DNA of 64,000 nt, taken from assembly GCA_030549495.1 (NCBI GenBank), contig JAUIRK010000898.1, positions 1,426,001-1,490,000 of the forward strand, in the 5' to 3' direction. Source of the stretch: Nectonema munidae (Eukaryota > Nematomorpha > Nectonematoida > Nectonematidae). Below, piece by piece: positions 34,160 to 45,512 of the stretch. The notes under the pieces are model-generated. The model saw only the letters and a list, made by a program, of their open reading frames with translations. It ran no database searches and was not told the origin of the DNA. The translations under genes were made by a program, and so were the position numbers. Each line of letters begins with the position of its first letter. The stretch's first letter is position 1.

Positions 34160-35106
34160 GGATGTTCTATTTGGATAACATTCTTCTTCTTTAGAGCATC
34201 TATTTAATTAATTCAAAGGTTCTTTAGAAAAAAAATATTAAGTCCACTTTCTAACAGCATGGTTGTCATTCCATTGAACTACGATCAACTTTTCATTGAT
34301 ATTTCTAAAAACTTCAAATTTACCTCTAAGTTTTTTTGTTAAATTTCTTTAGCAATAGACAGTTTCAATTCCGTGTATCATTCCAGTGGCTCCATAATTT
34401 CGAGAGGTTAAAATATCAATCAAGTAAAATGACATAAAAAAATTACCCAAATTTTGTTGTAAGAATTTTGTCTTTGTTCAAACTTTTGATGAGTTCTAAA
34501 ACAACACTTTCGCCTAAATTTTATTCCTTAGATTTTTTGGTTTTACCACGATATGTATCAAACTGAATAATACATCCAGTTTTATTTGTAAGATACCAGT
34601 TTTTAAAGCCAAATCGTATTGGCTTTATGTAATGAATTGCTTCGAAGAGTGTTTACCATAATAGGGAACCATACTTACATTCATCTACAGACATTTCGCT
34701 CTTCTAAGAATAATTTCTTGCAACGTAAATTTAGTTGATAATAAAAAGTGTTGATTTTTAAAATTTTTTCTCCTTTATCACGTGTCTGAGAGGTGTAAAT
34801 ATCTCATTAACTCATCAAATCTAACCTTTCGCATCGCCTTTGTTGCAGCTGAAACACGACAATATTCTTTTCTTTCCCAATACATTACGACGAGGTAAAA
34901 CAATATAACCAGATAAAAGGAAAATAGCAAAACGTTTTAACTTTTTTTTTATCTGGTTTAAACGTGTGGTTTGCTTTATCTCTTTTGGCATAAGTGCTGG
35001 TCATTTCAACAATAAAATCTAAAATTTCGTCGTCAAAAATCAAACTTATAATTTTAGTTGGAAACAAATCATCAATACCTTTCGTGTTAATTTCAGGAAA
35101 TAGCAT
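34160..35106 (-). pseudogene. piggyBac transposase relic (PGBD2/3-like)
   Basis: From about 35106 downwards: FDDEILDFIVEMTSTYAKRD, NHTFKPDKKKVKTF and, in a shifted frame, LLLSGYIVLPRR, the usual N-terminal block of piggyBac domains. A middle piece then gives HYIKPIRFGFKNWYLTNKTG and IIQFDTYRGKTK, followed by LGESVVLELIKSLNK, and a last piece KFEVFRNINEKLIVVQWNDN (the W-x-D block). Many frameshifts and stops; the region of the first catalytic aspartate (MSVDE) ends at a stop. The order of pieces supports one element inserted in the gene A intron and long inactive. Confidence 0.7.
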
Positions 35107-35649
35107 TTTTCAGGTAAGGTATTGATATCCTTGTCAATCCATTTTCTTTCTTTTTTCATTTTTCCTTTACAAAAGTCGGTGTCGTTTCTAACATCATTCA
35201 AAAAGTTTGTCGCATCTGAAAATGTAACTTCAATAGCTACATTACTGAATATTTGGTTGCCAGAAATTTTTAAAATTATTACTCAGTTTTTTTCCCACTA
35301 TCTTCCTCAGATCACAAACCATTTTCGGGTGGTGTAATAAAAAGTTATTAAAATTCTTTCTTTTCAAGAAAATCCAAGATAGAATGAATATTTTCAGACA
35401 TTATTCATAACAAATAAATATTTAGAGACGAGAATGAGTGTAGGGTAAAGAACTAATCAATTTAGTGTAAGCAATGATAAAAAAATTTTGAAGACAAAAA
35501 GAAATGAGGAATCAAAATGAATTTCATAAAGTGTTTACTCAAAAACAGGTGAGCATTTGTTACTAGCGCACACATTAGGTGTGCATGATGTTGAAGTAAA
35601 GTAAGCACAAATGCTTCATCTATTAATAGTACTTTTACTTAGACATTGA

Positions 35650-35786
35650 TTAACCCATTAAGTCCCAATGTTCCCATTTGGGAACATAAGTAATTTCATC
35701 TTCGTCTGCTTTTTTCAATTACTTTGAATATAAATCGTCTGCGTTTTTTAAATATCGTCTGATTTCTATGGTACTTAATTGGTTAA
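35650..35786 (-). repeat. TTAA-flanked MITE (piggyBac-type), copy 1
   Basis: Bounded by TTAA on both sides. The left end CCCATTAAGTCCCAATG pairs with the right end, reversed CCAATTAAGTACCATAG. The interior is the reverse complement of copies at 50271 and 54417 and contains TGTTCCCATTTGGGAACA, a palindrome, and CGTCTGC-type motifs. TTAA target and CCC-type ends point to mobilisation by a piggyBac transposase. Confidence 0.82.
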
Positions 35787-36351
35787 ACACACCTTTTATG
35801 TTATGTTTACCCTAAACGACCAAAAAAATATAACATGTTAGACAAAGACTATTTTTTAAATCAACATTTTTTAAAATTTTTCAAAGTTTAATTGTCTAAA
35901 AAATATATAATTGATAGATTTATTTATTATATCAAGTAATGCAATTAAAATTTTGTTTATTTTGTTTCAAATTAAATCAAATTCTTCAACCCTTATCCAC
36001 AGGAGTTTAAATTAATCGCCTGCTTATTTTTCAATGAGTTTAGTCATTTTTTATTTTATAGAAACTGGGTTTTCATATCCCAAGAACGGGTTTAATATAA
36101 AAATTAAAGGTTTAAATTTCATTTTTTATCAGTAAATCTTGTTTTGATTATTATCCTACATTTTATATAACGTCTACTTATTTATGTTTAAAAACCACTT
36201 GACAATGGATACCTATAATTGAAACACTTCATTTTCTGACATAAATTTGTCCTATAATGAGATTTTTGCTAATTATATCTTAATTATTTTTATTTGAGTG
36301 TGTTTTAAGTATTCCAATGATTTCTCTAAAATCTTTTGAAATGTTGTTAAG

Positions 36352-36520
36352 CTATGGAGAATGTCACACCAAATAAAAGAGAAATCGCTGGCATTTCTTT
36401 CAATCCGCCCTTTTCTTTAGGCATTATGCTTCTTGCCCTGTTCTCTTACTACATCCATGACTGGAGATACCTTCAGCTGTGCTTGACACTTCCTGCTATC
36501 TTGGTTATTCCTCTATATTG
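36352..36520 (+). CDS. SLC22 gene A: helices 5-6 exon
   Basis: After acceptor TTAAG, a split codon and then MENVTPNKREIAGISFNPPF, LGIMLLALFSYYIHDWRYLQ and LCLTLPAILVIPLYW. The block corresponds to the SLC22 region M-E-x-V-x-x-x-x-R to the W-R-x-L-Q motif (usual consensus D-W-R-x-L-Q). It ends with 2 nt of a Trp codon before GTACAC. The partial exon of gene B at 63951-64000 encodes the matching LQLCITLPAIL. Confidence 0.92.
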
Positions 36521-36572
36521 GTACACACTAATAATAATTTGATAGCAAGAATTTAATTGTAATTAACTTTAG

Positions 36573-36803
36573 GAATTATGCTTCTGAATCTTCCAGATGG
36601 CTTTTTTGCCACAACAAAAGTGACAAGGCGTTGAAAATTTTAATGAAAAATTCCGCTACTTTGAGAAACATGGAAGACGAAGAAATCAATAGTTTGGTTA
36701 TGCGCATAAAATCAAGCAATTCACTTGCTTATGGTGCCAATTTCTGGAATATTTTGAAGTCTAGAAGATTATTTAAAAATGCCATTAATATTTTCTTCAA
36801 CTG
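36573..36803 (+). CDS. SLC22 gene A: central cytoplasmic-loop exon
   Basis: The 52-nt intron before it is GT-AG. The exon (231 nt) completes Trp, then reads NYASESSRWLFCHNKSDKAL: E-S-x-R-W-L is the family's P-E-S-P-R-W-L motif after helix 6. It goes on with a charged cytoplasmic loop (ILMKNSATLRNMEDEEI) and ends KNAINIFFNW with the Trp codon split 2+1. The gene B exon at 63669-63899 has the same length and phase. Confidence 0.93.
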
Positions 36804-36861
36804 GTATCGATAAAGCAACTAATATATTTTATTTAAAACTAACTTTATTTTTTCCCGCCAG

Positions 36862-37076
36862 GTTTACTAACGCTTTAGTATATTTTGGAATTCAGTTTGG
36901 GATAAGTTCTCTAAGTGGAAACTTTCACTTTAATTTGTTCTTGACAGGACTTGTGGAAATTCCAAGTAGTCTTCTGGTTCTTTACATCTGCAAAATGTAT
37001 AGTAGAAGATTGTCTACTGCCAGCATTCAAATTTTCATTGGAATCATTTGTTTGATTTTTTCTTTCATCTCTGAAG
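36862..37076 (+). CDS. SLC22 gene A: helices 7-9 exon
   Basis: A 58-nt intron precedes it. The 215-nt exon reads FTNALVYFGIQFGISSLSGN, then LFLTGLVEIPSSLLVLYICK, the conserved N-L-F-L-x-G-x-V-E-I-P segment of SLC22, then a basic turn MYSRRLST and another hydrophobic helix ending FISE plus 1 nt before GTATAT. It matches the gene B exon at 63400-63614 in length and phase. The next intron (37077-45325) is 8.2 kb and packed with transposons. Confidence 0.93.
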
Positions 37077-37079
37077 GTA

Positions 37080-38045
37080 TATTTTTTTTGATAGTTCAAC
37101 TTAACCCGTAAAATATATGTTTTCCTTCTCATTTCTTTAAAAAAAAAATTGAATATTTTGGGAGAGTCTTTCTTTCGGTGAGAAAAAAATCTGCATGAAC
37201 GGTGTGTGGATTGAATGTTGAAGGTCGTAATGTCGATAATAAGGTTCGAAAATTGCCAAAAATATCATTACAGGTTAAAATCTGTAGAAATCTGGACAGA
37301 AGATATTTTTGTCTGTTTTTACCGGTTTTAATAATTTTTATGTATTTTTTGATGATTAAATAATACAAAAAAAGCCTGTTTTAAAATAATTATCATTAGC
37401 TATTAAAATCTTTGAAATTAGATTCAATTAAAAAAGTTTAGCATGAATTTCTCTTTTATTTTGAAGAAAAATATGATTCTAAAAGCATAATGCATTTAAG
37501 TTCGACGATTATCAACAACGAATCTTTGATAAAAAAAAACAGTCTGAAAAAGAAAAAGCTCTACGCGTGTTTCTCTTATAGATTTTGATATAATTTTCTA
37601 ATCTATTTGATCTTTTTCCATTTGCTTAAAAATAACTTCATTGTTTTGCTCAAAACAGTTTCGGTATTTAGACATGAAGAATGTCTGCTGATTGGTTAAG
37701 ATTTTTTAATTCATATTATACCGGTAAAGAAGTTTTGCAACTTTTTCTTCAATTTCAGACACATATTTATTTTCGGTTTGAGCAGGTAAATAAAAAGTAG
37801 TGCTTTTGCAAAAAAATTTTTAAATATTTTCTAATTACCGGTAAAAGGTGTTCGGTAACAGTATAAGTAACAGTAAAGTAAAAAGTATTTTTACCTATAA
37901 ATTACCTGTAAACACTTACCGATTTCGAACCCTAGTCGATAGATATATAGCATCGACAACCAAGAAAGGAAAAAATGCAGAAAAATGAAACAATTTACAG
38001 AAAAAAATTAAAATGAGAAATTAGTTAGAAAGTTGTTCTTATTAG
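37080..38045. other. Gene A intron sequence without recognised elements
   Basis: Unique AT-rich DNA. Short CCGGTAAA-type motifs recur between 37720 and 37920 in both orientations, but no element is resolved. Confidence 0.4.
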
Positions 38046-38049
38046 ACGT

Positions 38050-38210
38050 AAAGGCAAGGTAAGGTAAAGGTACCTTGGGGTGTTTTCATCGAAAAAGCAC
38101 ACGATTGTATCCAACTATGAAAAAAGTAGGCTTGAGACGGGATCGAGCCCAAAGACCTTGATTTATCAAAACTCAGTATCTAACCAACTTTACTAAATAA
38201 CTGTTAGTTA
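38050..38210 (-). repeat. tRNA-derived SINE, copy 3
   Basis: Reverse complement of the copies at 31820 and 23414, slightly more diverged: GGTACCTTGGGGTGTTTTCA at the left, CGGGATCGAGCCC (B box, reversed) near 38140 and the A-box region near 38185. It lies in the large intron of gene A. Confidence 0.78.
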
Positions 38211-38784
38211 GTCAATTTCTAGAATACATATGAGTCTATACTAAAAAAACTTTAAGTTTTGATTTCTATTTATATTAGCTAAAAAGTGCACCAACTTTCT
38301 TTCAAGGATTATTTCCTATTATAAACATTTTTTATGAGCAATCATGCAACCTGACACTTTGAAGGGCAAAAACCCTGGATTATACTCCAAAATAATTTTA
38401 TTTATTTTAAAATGTTTGTAAACGTCAACCCTTTATGAACTAGCTAGAAGAACAAATTTGCTTCCAATTTTTTTGAGATAGAAAAGAAAAATCTCTGAAT
38501 TTAAAGTTTAAAATATTCATCAAGTTTACATATCTAAAATGAATGCACAATTCAAAGTGAATAAACAAAAAATTATGAAAATATCTTTGAGTAATATGTA
38601 TAGTATGGTTTTAGAAATTTTGAAATAAAGCCATACTTGTCAAGACTAACTTTTTGAACGCTAGTGTTACACTTTCGGTTCTTAAATCGAACCATCACGC
38701 CTTGAATTAAAATTCTTACGCATTCTCCAAATCTTGAAATAAGCCCTATCTCGTTGACTGAGATTTAAAGTCGATGTTATCATT

Positions 38785-38900
38785 CAAACTACATCCCCCC
38801 TCCCCCTCAATATTTGCGGGGGTTAGGGACCAAGACCCTCCTCGAAAAACTGGAATTTGCGAATACTTAGAACCCCCTTCTGAAAAAGCTTATAACAGCT
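38785..38900. repeat. Possible MITE end: C-rich/GCGGGGG segment
   Basis: CCCCCCTCCCCCTCAATATT followed by TGCGGGGGTTAGGGACC and later TTGCGAATACTTAGAACCCC. Short complementary C- and G-rich blocks in an AT-rich background suggest an element end, but no second copy exists in the window. Confidence 0.25.
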
Positions 38901-38999
38901 TATTTTGATCGTACTCTATATACGCCTTAGACTATTGTTCCAAACATCTTAGCATTATTTCAGAAAATTTTAAGACATTTTTAATTTAATGAAGTAATG

Positions 39000-39640
39000 G
39001 ACTACAGTATTACATTAACAATTTTATTAACAAAAATAACAAGGATCTGACATATTGATATTCTTGAATGAAGATGATAATTATGAGATAACTGAACACT
39101 CTGATGAATGAAGATGTAGACTACACAGCAAGGGAGAGGAGTTAAATCTTTTACAAGGCCGCCTTCTTTTGGCCGGCTGCAAAAACAAGTTGATGAGATC
39201 TGAGATAGCTGTTTCTTCAAGTTGTTCAAGGGATTCTTGTAGGGCTCGTTGCAGGAATTAAAGCGATTACAGAACTTAATGGATCACTCCATATAAGTGT
39301 CTCATGTCATGCACATCTCCATGATTTCATTTCGTTTTTGGATCATCTGTGACAGACGATTCAAATGGAGACCTTCATCATCAGGCTCATCTTCGTCTAC
39401 CAGTGCTTCCTAATAGGATTAAATTACCTATAATTATAGAATGGCTGGACACTGTCGCACGGGACATATCTTTCTGTATTATAGCGAGAAGTTCTACCTT
39501 CAATCTCATCCCCTTCTTCTCACGTCAAGGCTCCTTACCAGAAGAAGCTTGAGAAGAAATAGACGGTTTTCGCAACTTGAGAGGGTTAACAACTTCAAAA
39601 CACTAACAAAACAGGGAAAGAAATAACGGCACTTTGAGCA
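39000..39640 (-). pseudogene. Unidentified coding-like segment
   Basis: This stretch is visibly richer in G and C than its surroundings. Minus-strand pieces read EEGDEIEGRTSRYNTERYV, then ALVDEDEPDDEGLHLNRLSQ and MIQKRNEIMEMCMT before a stop, then, in other frames, ALQESLEQLEETAISDLINL and FLQPAKRRRP. Acidic and Gln/Glu-rich text in successive frames looks like one former host or transposon protein broken by frameshifts. No domain recognised. It lies antisense in the large intron of gene A, so a processed pseudogene is possible. Confidence 0.35.
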
Positions 39641-39824
39641 ACGCAAAAGTAATTCACGTAGTTTGTATTAGCTAGTTGGAGCACCGTTTAGCATCGTAAT
39701 GTATTTTTCTTTTTAGTCTAAAATAGTATTTGTTTGTGTAAAATGTGAAAAACCGCGAATAGGGGGATGTTGTCTGTAATTTCTTTTCGAGCACATGAAT
39801 GCTATATCCCTCGGATACATATGC

Positions 39825-41540
39825 GGGGTCAAAATGACCCAAATATAACTTCATTCTCAATGATTCAAAACAGATATTATATTTTAGTCTGAGATTTCAT
39901 GTATTCTTCAAAATATTTGTTAGAAATATAACAAAACAGAAAAAAAGAATTATAGTGAAAAGCTATAGTTTAATAAGGAAATAAAGAGACCGATACGCAT
40001 TATATTTTTTGGGGTCATCTTGACCCCACTTTACAGTTCATATAGTTATCTATTGTTAATACTGATATTATATGCGGTAATTGTTATAACATAACATCAT
40101 ACCTCTCTTGCTTTATCTGCATAAGTTTTGGAAGATAGCAGTTAAAAAACTTCTGGCATTTTGTAAATTCACTTTTGTATTGTTTTCTGTTTATCAACCA
40201 CTGTTAGTGGTTTAATGTTGATTCAATGGATCATCTTCTCGACCCAACTTTACACTTCATATAGTTATCTATTGTTAATACTGATATTACAGCGCCCTAT
40301 AAAAGCAACTGAATTTTCAACAATTTATTTTTTTTAACATTAAATCTGTAATGGCCACTTTTTCGTCTGAAGAGAACGTCGAATGCATAATTGATGAAAG
40401 CAAGTGTTCTGAACAGTATCAAAGTGAGTGTTCCGATGAAGACAGTTTTTCATTTCTGGACTCTTCAAGTAACCAATGTTCGAGTGAGGATGATGATGGC
40501 TTATATTCTGGTCAAGCAAGAACTGAGTCTTTTCTTTCTTTGGAAAGCAAGAGATGGAACAATTTGGCAAAACTACAAAAAAAAAATTTTAAACTTTTTC
40601 TCACAACATCATTAAAAGCAAGGAAAACAAACCGAATATATCTTCAGTAAAAAGTTTCTTCGACATATTTTTCACATCTACTATCATTGAAGAAATCATT
40701 CTTTCCACAAACAAAGAAGGAAAGAGAATATCAGATCAAAATAAAACAAAGTGGCGTGATGTTGATTAAGATGAATTTTTTGTCTTTTTAGGACTTTTAA
40801 TTTTGTCTGGTAAAGAAAGAAATTGGGATGTTAATCTGAAAACTTTATTCGTAAGTTCTTTTTCGAATCCTCAATACAGGGCTACAATGTCTTTGAATCG
40901 ATTTCAAGATTTAAAAAGAATGTTAAGATTTGACGATAAAAGAATAAGATTAGAGAGATCCAAAATGACAAACTGGCACCTATTAGGTACATTTGGTCAC
41001 TTTTTATCAACAACTGTAAAAAATACTGTCCAGTCTCTACGAATTTTACAGTAGATGAACAGCGTTTATCCTATCGTGGAAGATGTGGATTTGGACAATA
41101 TATACCTCGTAAACCATCCAAGTATGGTATCAAAATTTTTTGGATGTGCGATTCGGTAACTGGCTATGCTAGACATGCTTTGGTTTATCTAGGAAAACAA
41201 CCTGGTGGTCAAGTGGAAAGAAACTTATCGTCAAAAGTTGTACTCGATTTGTGTCGCACTCTTTTTACAAGTGTTCCTTTGGCAAAAGAGTTATTAGAGA
41301 AAAACTTGACGATAGTTGGACCTATTAAAATAAAATCAAAAGAAGTACCAAAAGAGTTGTTGTCAAAAGCCAACAGAGAAATTTTTTCAAGTAAATTTTG
41401 TTTTTCAAATAAACTAACTTAATTCAGTTACCTTTCAAGAAAGAACAAGAACATTTTACTTTTAAGTTCTATGCATCATAATGAAGAAGTTGATGCAATA
41501 CATCGAAGAAAAATTCCTGAAATCATTCAATGTTACAACC
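39825..41540 (+). mobile_element. piggyBac element, 5' end and coding part
   Basis: Upstream of the transposase relic lie GGGGTCAAAATGACCC (39823-39838) and GGGGTCATCTTGACCCC (40011-40027), palindromes typical of piggyBac termini. A direct repeat of about 50 bp (GACCCCACTTTACAGTTCAT onward at 40022, GACCCAACTTTACACTTCAT onward at 40239) separates them from the gene. The 3' part of the element is displaced by a hAT insertion starting at 41541. Confidence 0.55.
40351..41533 (+). pseudogene. piggyBac transposase relic (PGBD4-like)
   Basis: Starts with an acidic, Ser-rich N-terminus (MATFSSEENVECIIDESKCS, then DEDSFSFLDSSSNQCSSEDD). Later frames give LSLNRFQDLKRMLRFDDKR-like text (as MSLNRFQDLKRMLRFDDKR), TVDEQRLSYRGRCGFGQYIP with the first catalytic aspartate, RKPSKYGIKIFW and DSVTGYARHALVYLGKQ. 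The second aspartate block (D-N-F-F-T-S) is damaged: the sequence jumps from LDLCR to TLFTSVPLAKELLEKNLTIV, so the Asp is gone. After a stop (41420), LSRKNKNILLLSSMHHNEEV continues until about 41533, where a hAT terminus cuts it. Frameshifts near 40590, 40770 and 41000. Confidence 0.85.
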
Positions 41541-43570
41541 AGAGGCGTACCCAGATATTTTTTCTAGTGGTGGCAAAGTTGGAGTCTAATTAATTTTAAA
41601 AATTTTAACTATTTCAAAAACTTATTAGTTAAGTTTATTCCAATCAGTAACGGTTGCAATTCGTACCTCCCTCTTCAGCTTCTGGATTTATTTGGCAACA
41701 AAAACTAACAACACTAAAAAAATGAGATCTTCATTGCTTGAAAAGAAAAAGTTTGGCTAACAACAAATGAGAAAATTTTTTTCTAAAATTTATATAATTT
41801 TGCAAAAAGTTTTTAACTTGAAAAACAAAAAAGTAAGAAATTGACGACTTTTTTAAAATGTAAGTCTTCTTTTATTTGAAAAAAAAATTATGAATTTTTC
41901 TATGTCAATTTTTTTAGTATATTCTTTCATAAAAGAAAGAAATATTAAATTGTTTCTTCTAGACGGAGCCATGGATTTTCTAAGAGGGGTCATAATCCTG
42001 TTCAAGGTTGAAAAACTTCTTTCATAAACTGCTGTACTCGAACCTACCCTAAAAAGGCCTGAAAGAGAATAAGAGTCATTTTATATAATACATTTACATA
42101 TGTTAGGAAATGCTTCTTTAGCTGGTTCGAGTATTTCAAAAACATCAATAACGTTAGATTCTTTCTGTATCTTTTTTTTTAATATATTCTTTTCCAACTT
42201 TAAATTCCGAAAAAATCTGCTGAGATATATTTTGTAGATGGGATATAAAAGGTTTCAGTTTTTCATATTCCAAAAATCCTACACTTTCAGGGGATAAATA
42301 TGAACGTGCTTTCATTATTGTGCAGTTTTTTTCATTAAACCTGAAAAAAACAATTAAAAGGATGAACATTTGTCGAAAACCAAACCTGTTGTCAAATTCC
42401 CCTAGAATCAATTGTAAGGTTTAATCGTAGAGAATACGAAATATTCGGATTTTTCTGCGTTATCATCGAAAATATCAAAAATATTATCTGTGGAACTGGA
42501 ATTGTTAACATAAAATTTCATTTTCTTGATTAATGAATCAAATTCGTTTTCGTCATCTTTGAATTCTAACAAAACTTTCACCAAATCTTCTACCAAACTT
42601 ATCCCAATAATGATATTATTATCTTCTTTCTAAATCAATTAGTTTAGTGCACTATTCATGTAACTTCGAAAATTTAGTTTACTTGGAGGTAGTCATTAGC
42701 AGGCTTCGTTACACTAAGAAACTTTTCAACCATAAGCATTACAAATATTGAAAAATCGTTTTTTAAAGCATGAAGTAGACCCCTTGCTTCGAAATAAACA
42801 TCTGGATCAGAACTATTTTTTACTTTTTCCAGAGAAGATATTATTTTTCTATATTTTTTTTATCAATGAATTACAACTTCATAATGTGATGTCCATCTTG
42901 TTGGAAAATTTTTTTTGAATTGTTTACTGAAAAGTTTTAACTTTAACCTTTTTCGTGAACTTTTAAAGCCTGGTCGAAATTCAATATGATTTACATGATG
43001 GAAAGATGCAGGGAGAAGTAAGTCATTAGTCATTATCATAGCTGATCGTTTATGAATATAAGGAATGTATCTTTCAAGTGCTTCACTGATTTTTTCATGG
43101 ACTCCTTTTTTCTTGCATGTTAAGATATCATTTTTCATCTAAAAGATACTGGTAGAAAAATATTACCTGACATCACGGCTTTTACACTCATCAAGAATGT
43201 ATGGAATCGCGGTGCTGATGGAAGATGCATCACATTCTTTCAGATAGACCATGTTAATTAATGCTTCCTTTACGGTCTTTCCTTTCAAAAATCTCAACAC
43301 CTTACACAAAAGAAAAGGAACCAATGAAAATGAGCACCCCATTAAACTACTTACAATTGACGGGCATTCTTTTCCACTTATATCTTTTGTTCCATCAGCT
43401 TTCAATGACAGATATGTTGAGTTATTGAATTCAAGTATTATTTTTTTGTAGAACAAAGATGCAACTATTTAATTTTGTATTCTTGGTGACAAATAAGTGG
43501 AGTTTTTTGGAATGGAAAATGCGATCTTAAATTTTTCCGATAAAAATTCATCATTAGATAATAAAATTAT
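41541..43570 (-). mobile_element. hAT element nested in the piggyBac relic
   Basis: CAGAGGCGTACCCAG at 41541 is a hAT-type terminus placed exactly where piggyBac coding stops. A decayed hAT transposase runs on the minus strand towards it. The other terminus was not identified and should lie beyond about 43570; the piggyBac C-terminus was not found on the far side. Confidence 0.6.
41890..43560 (-). pseudogene. hAT transposase (ZMYM1/DUF4371-like), decayed
   Basis: Reading downwards: YLSLKADGTKDISGKECPSI is the first catalytic block (D in the place of A-D-E-x-T-D). Then come an E-rich loop, KKNFPTRWTSHYEVVIH with the conserved R-W, and, near the end, VGSSTAVYERSFSTLNRIMT followed by PLRKSMAPSR, the C-terminal hAT dimerisation region (consensus x-x-x-E-R-S-F-S-x-L). 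Intermediate open parts are 42154-42411 and 42408-42596. Multiple frameshifts and stops. The product would have been a nuclear transposase. Confidence 0.75.
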
Positions 43571-43579
43571 CAGTGCTGG

Positions 43580-44830
43580 AACATGACTTGTTTAAAGTTT
43601 CAAAAACTTTCTTAATATATTTTATTTATCCATATGTTCAATTTATATTTTGGAATTTCAAGGATAAAAATAGTACAAACTTCCTCAATATTAAAACTTC
43701 ACTTTTGGGCATAACTTACATTAATATTATTCGCATCACCCGATATATCGACTTCTTCAGATGTTATCAAAAAATTTATGTTGATAAATATGCTTTTAAC
43801 AGAATTTTTTATAAAAAAATAATTTCAAAACGGTGAATATGTTAAACTTTGTGTTGAAATAACATGCAGTGAAAAGAGTTTTTTTAAACTATTTTGTGCT
43901 TATCATAAAATTATACTAATTCAAAAATCAGCTGAATGAACTAGTTAAAAAAAGTTAATAAAAAAAATTCTTAAGTAAAAAAAGTACATAAAAAACATTT
44001 ATAATATTCATCAAATTAAATTAACTAAATTTTACGATTGATAATTTACTTTATTTTTATATCTGATTTAACTATGAATTTTCAAAGATTTTCCTAATTT
44101 TCAAATTTAAATAACCTAGTTAACAACTAACTGATCGACATCTTCATTAATGCAACTATTTGTTTTGACAATGTGATATAAAGGATCCTTATAGAATTAC
44201 TATATATTTTGATCAAAATAAGGACTGATATTGTTTGAAATTCAGTTTCTTACATTTTCAACACAGTTCGAACTCTATTTTTTCATGAACTGTATGATAA
44301 ACACCAAATGTATAGCAGTAGTGCTTATAAAAATGTTTAAATTATCATCCAGAAACCTTCTATGTAAATGAAACTTAAAAAATAAAATGGTCCTACTCTG
44401 AAAAAAGTTAACCTAAAAGTATATAAAAAAAAATATATATATATAGCTGTCGTGTATAATGTGTTTTTGTTTATATGTGAATATTTATGCACTAACTATG
44501 CACCATAGCCTCTATTCCTTTCGATTGGTTAAATTGGACCTGTCTGTAGCACATGTTAAACCCGACATTTAGTCATTGGATTCATCATTCCAGGAAGATT
44601 TGTCATTAAATGACGCAGCTAACGTTGTTCATTTCTTACATTTTTGTAATTTATCTTCACGATTTTCCATCTATTTTCCCTATTTCATTATTACTTATTA
44701 ATCTATTTTGTTTGCTAAACATTTTTATTCAAAATTAGCCCGTATATATAAAATTCTGACTCTAAAAATTTCCTCGCCCTTTCAAGAAGTTTTTTTTATA
44801 TTTATCATCTATAACATATTAAATGGCAAT
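43580..44830. other. Intron sequence, no gene called
   Basis: An open frame at 43573-43836 is dominated by Ile, Phe, Tyr, Lys and Asn, as expected by chance in AT-rich DNA. The missing ends of the hAT and piggyBac elements may lie here but are not recognisable. Confidence 0.4.
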
Positions 44831-44832
44831 AG

Positions 44833-45255
44833 CACTGGCGGATTTAAAGGGGGCGGAACCGGCGTACGCCCCCCCTAAAATTGAATAGCCAATTGCTTGA
44901 AAATTTTTCTTGATCTAATTCTTTTCGTAGAACTCAAATATTATGACGATTTCTGCAACTCGTTTTTTAGATTCAATCTTTCTCTAAAGTGAGAAGCCCT
45001 AAAAAGTTTTTTATGTTTCAATCGTAGTTAAGTGTGACACATTACTTTTATATTATCCAATTTTTTTTGTAAATTTATTATTTAAACATATCAAGTTTTA
45101 CCACATCAATTCACTTTGCAGTTCAATGAATGAGGATCGTTTCAATTTTCTCATTCTTCTTTAAATTTTGATAAAGCTTAAATTTATATGCTTGAAATTT
45201 GGGTTCTAGTTTAGTAAAATCCGCCCCCTAATGCCGATTTCTAGATCCGCCCCTT
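44833..45255 (+). repeat. hAT-type MITE, 423-bp copy
   Basis: CACTGGCGGATTTAAAGG at the left and TCTAGATCCGCCCC at the right, with GGCGTACGCC and a C run just inside the left end. The body is shared with copies at 165, 33064 (reversed) and 52410. Flanking octamers differ. The right end is only 70 bp from the acceptor of the gene A helix 10 exon. Confidence 0.85.
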
Positions 45256-45325
45256 AATTTGTCCAATGAAGCGAAACAAAAACAAAAGTATTTTTAGTGG
45301 CTTAAAATTGTGATAATTTTTTCAG

Positions 45326-45507
45326 ATTTGCCACGAGTGAAAATTGGATTAGCATTGCTTGCAAGATCTGCGTCATCCATTTCTTTTTCCATAATTTATA
45401 TTTATACGGCTGAAATTTTTCCCACTTCTGTTCGCAATACAGGTATTGGCGTTTCTTCAACACTTGCTCGTTTCGGTTCCATTCTTGCTCCGTTAGTTTT
45501 GGAAATG
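45326..45507 (+). CDS. SLC22 gene A: helices 10-11 exon
   Basis: Acceptor TTTTTTCAG. The 182-nt exon completes an Asp codon, then LPRVKIGLALLARSASSISF and IIYIYTAEIFPTSVRNTGIG, the hallmark Y-x-Y-T-A-E-x-x-P-T-x-x-R-N-x-G of SLC22 helix 10, then SSTLARFGSILAPLVLEM, and ends in phase 0 before GTAATT. The gene B exon at 56662-56843 has the same length and phase. Confidence 0.94.
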
Positions 45508-45512
45508 GTAAT

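Noticed and set aside
35122-35337. Plus-strand open frame opposite the piggyBac relic
   Set aside because: Phe/Ser-rich antisense shadow; the minus strand carries the conserved blocks next to it.
36911-37132. Minus-strand open frame over the gene A helix 7-9 exon
   Set aside because: Antisense shadow of a confirmed exon with conserved motifs on the plus strand.
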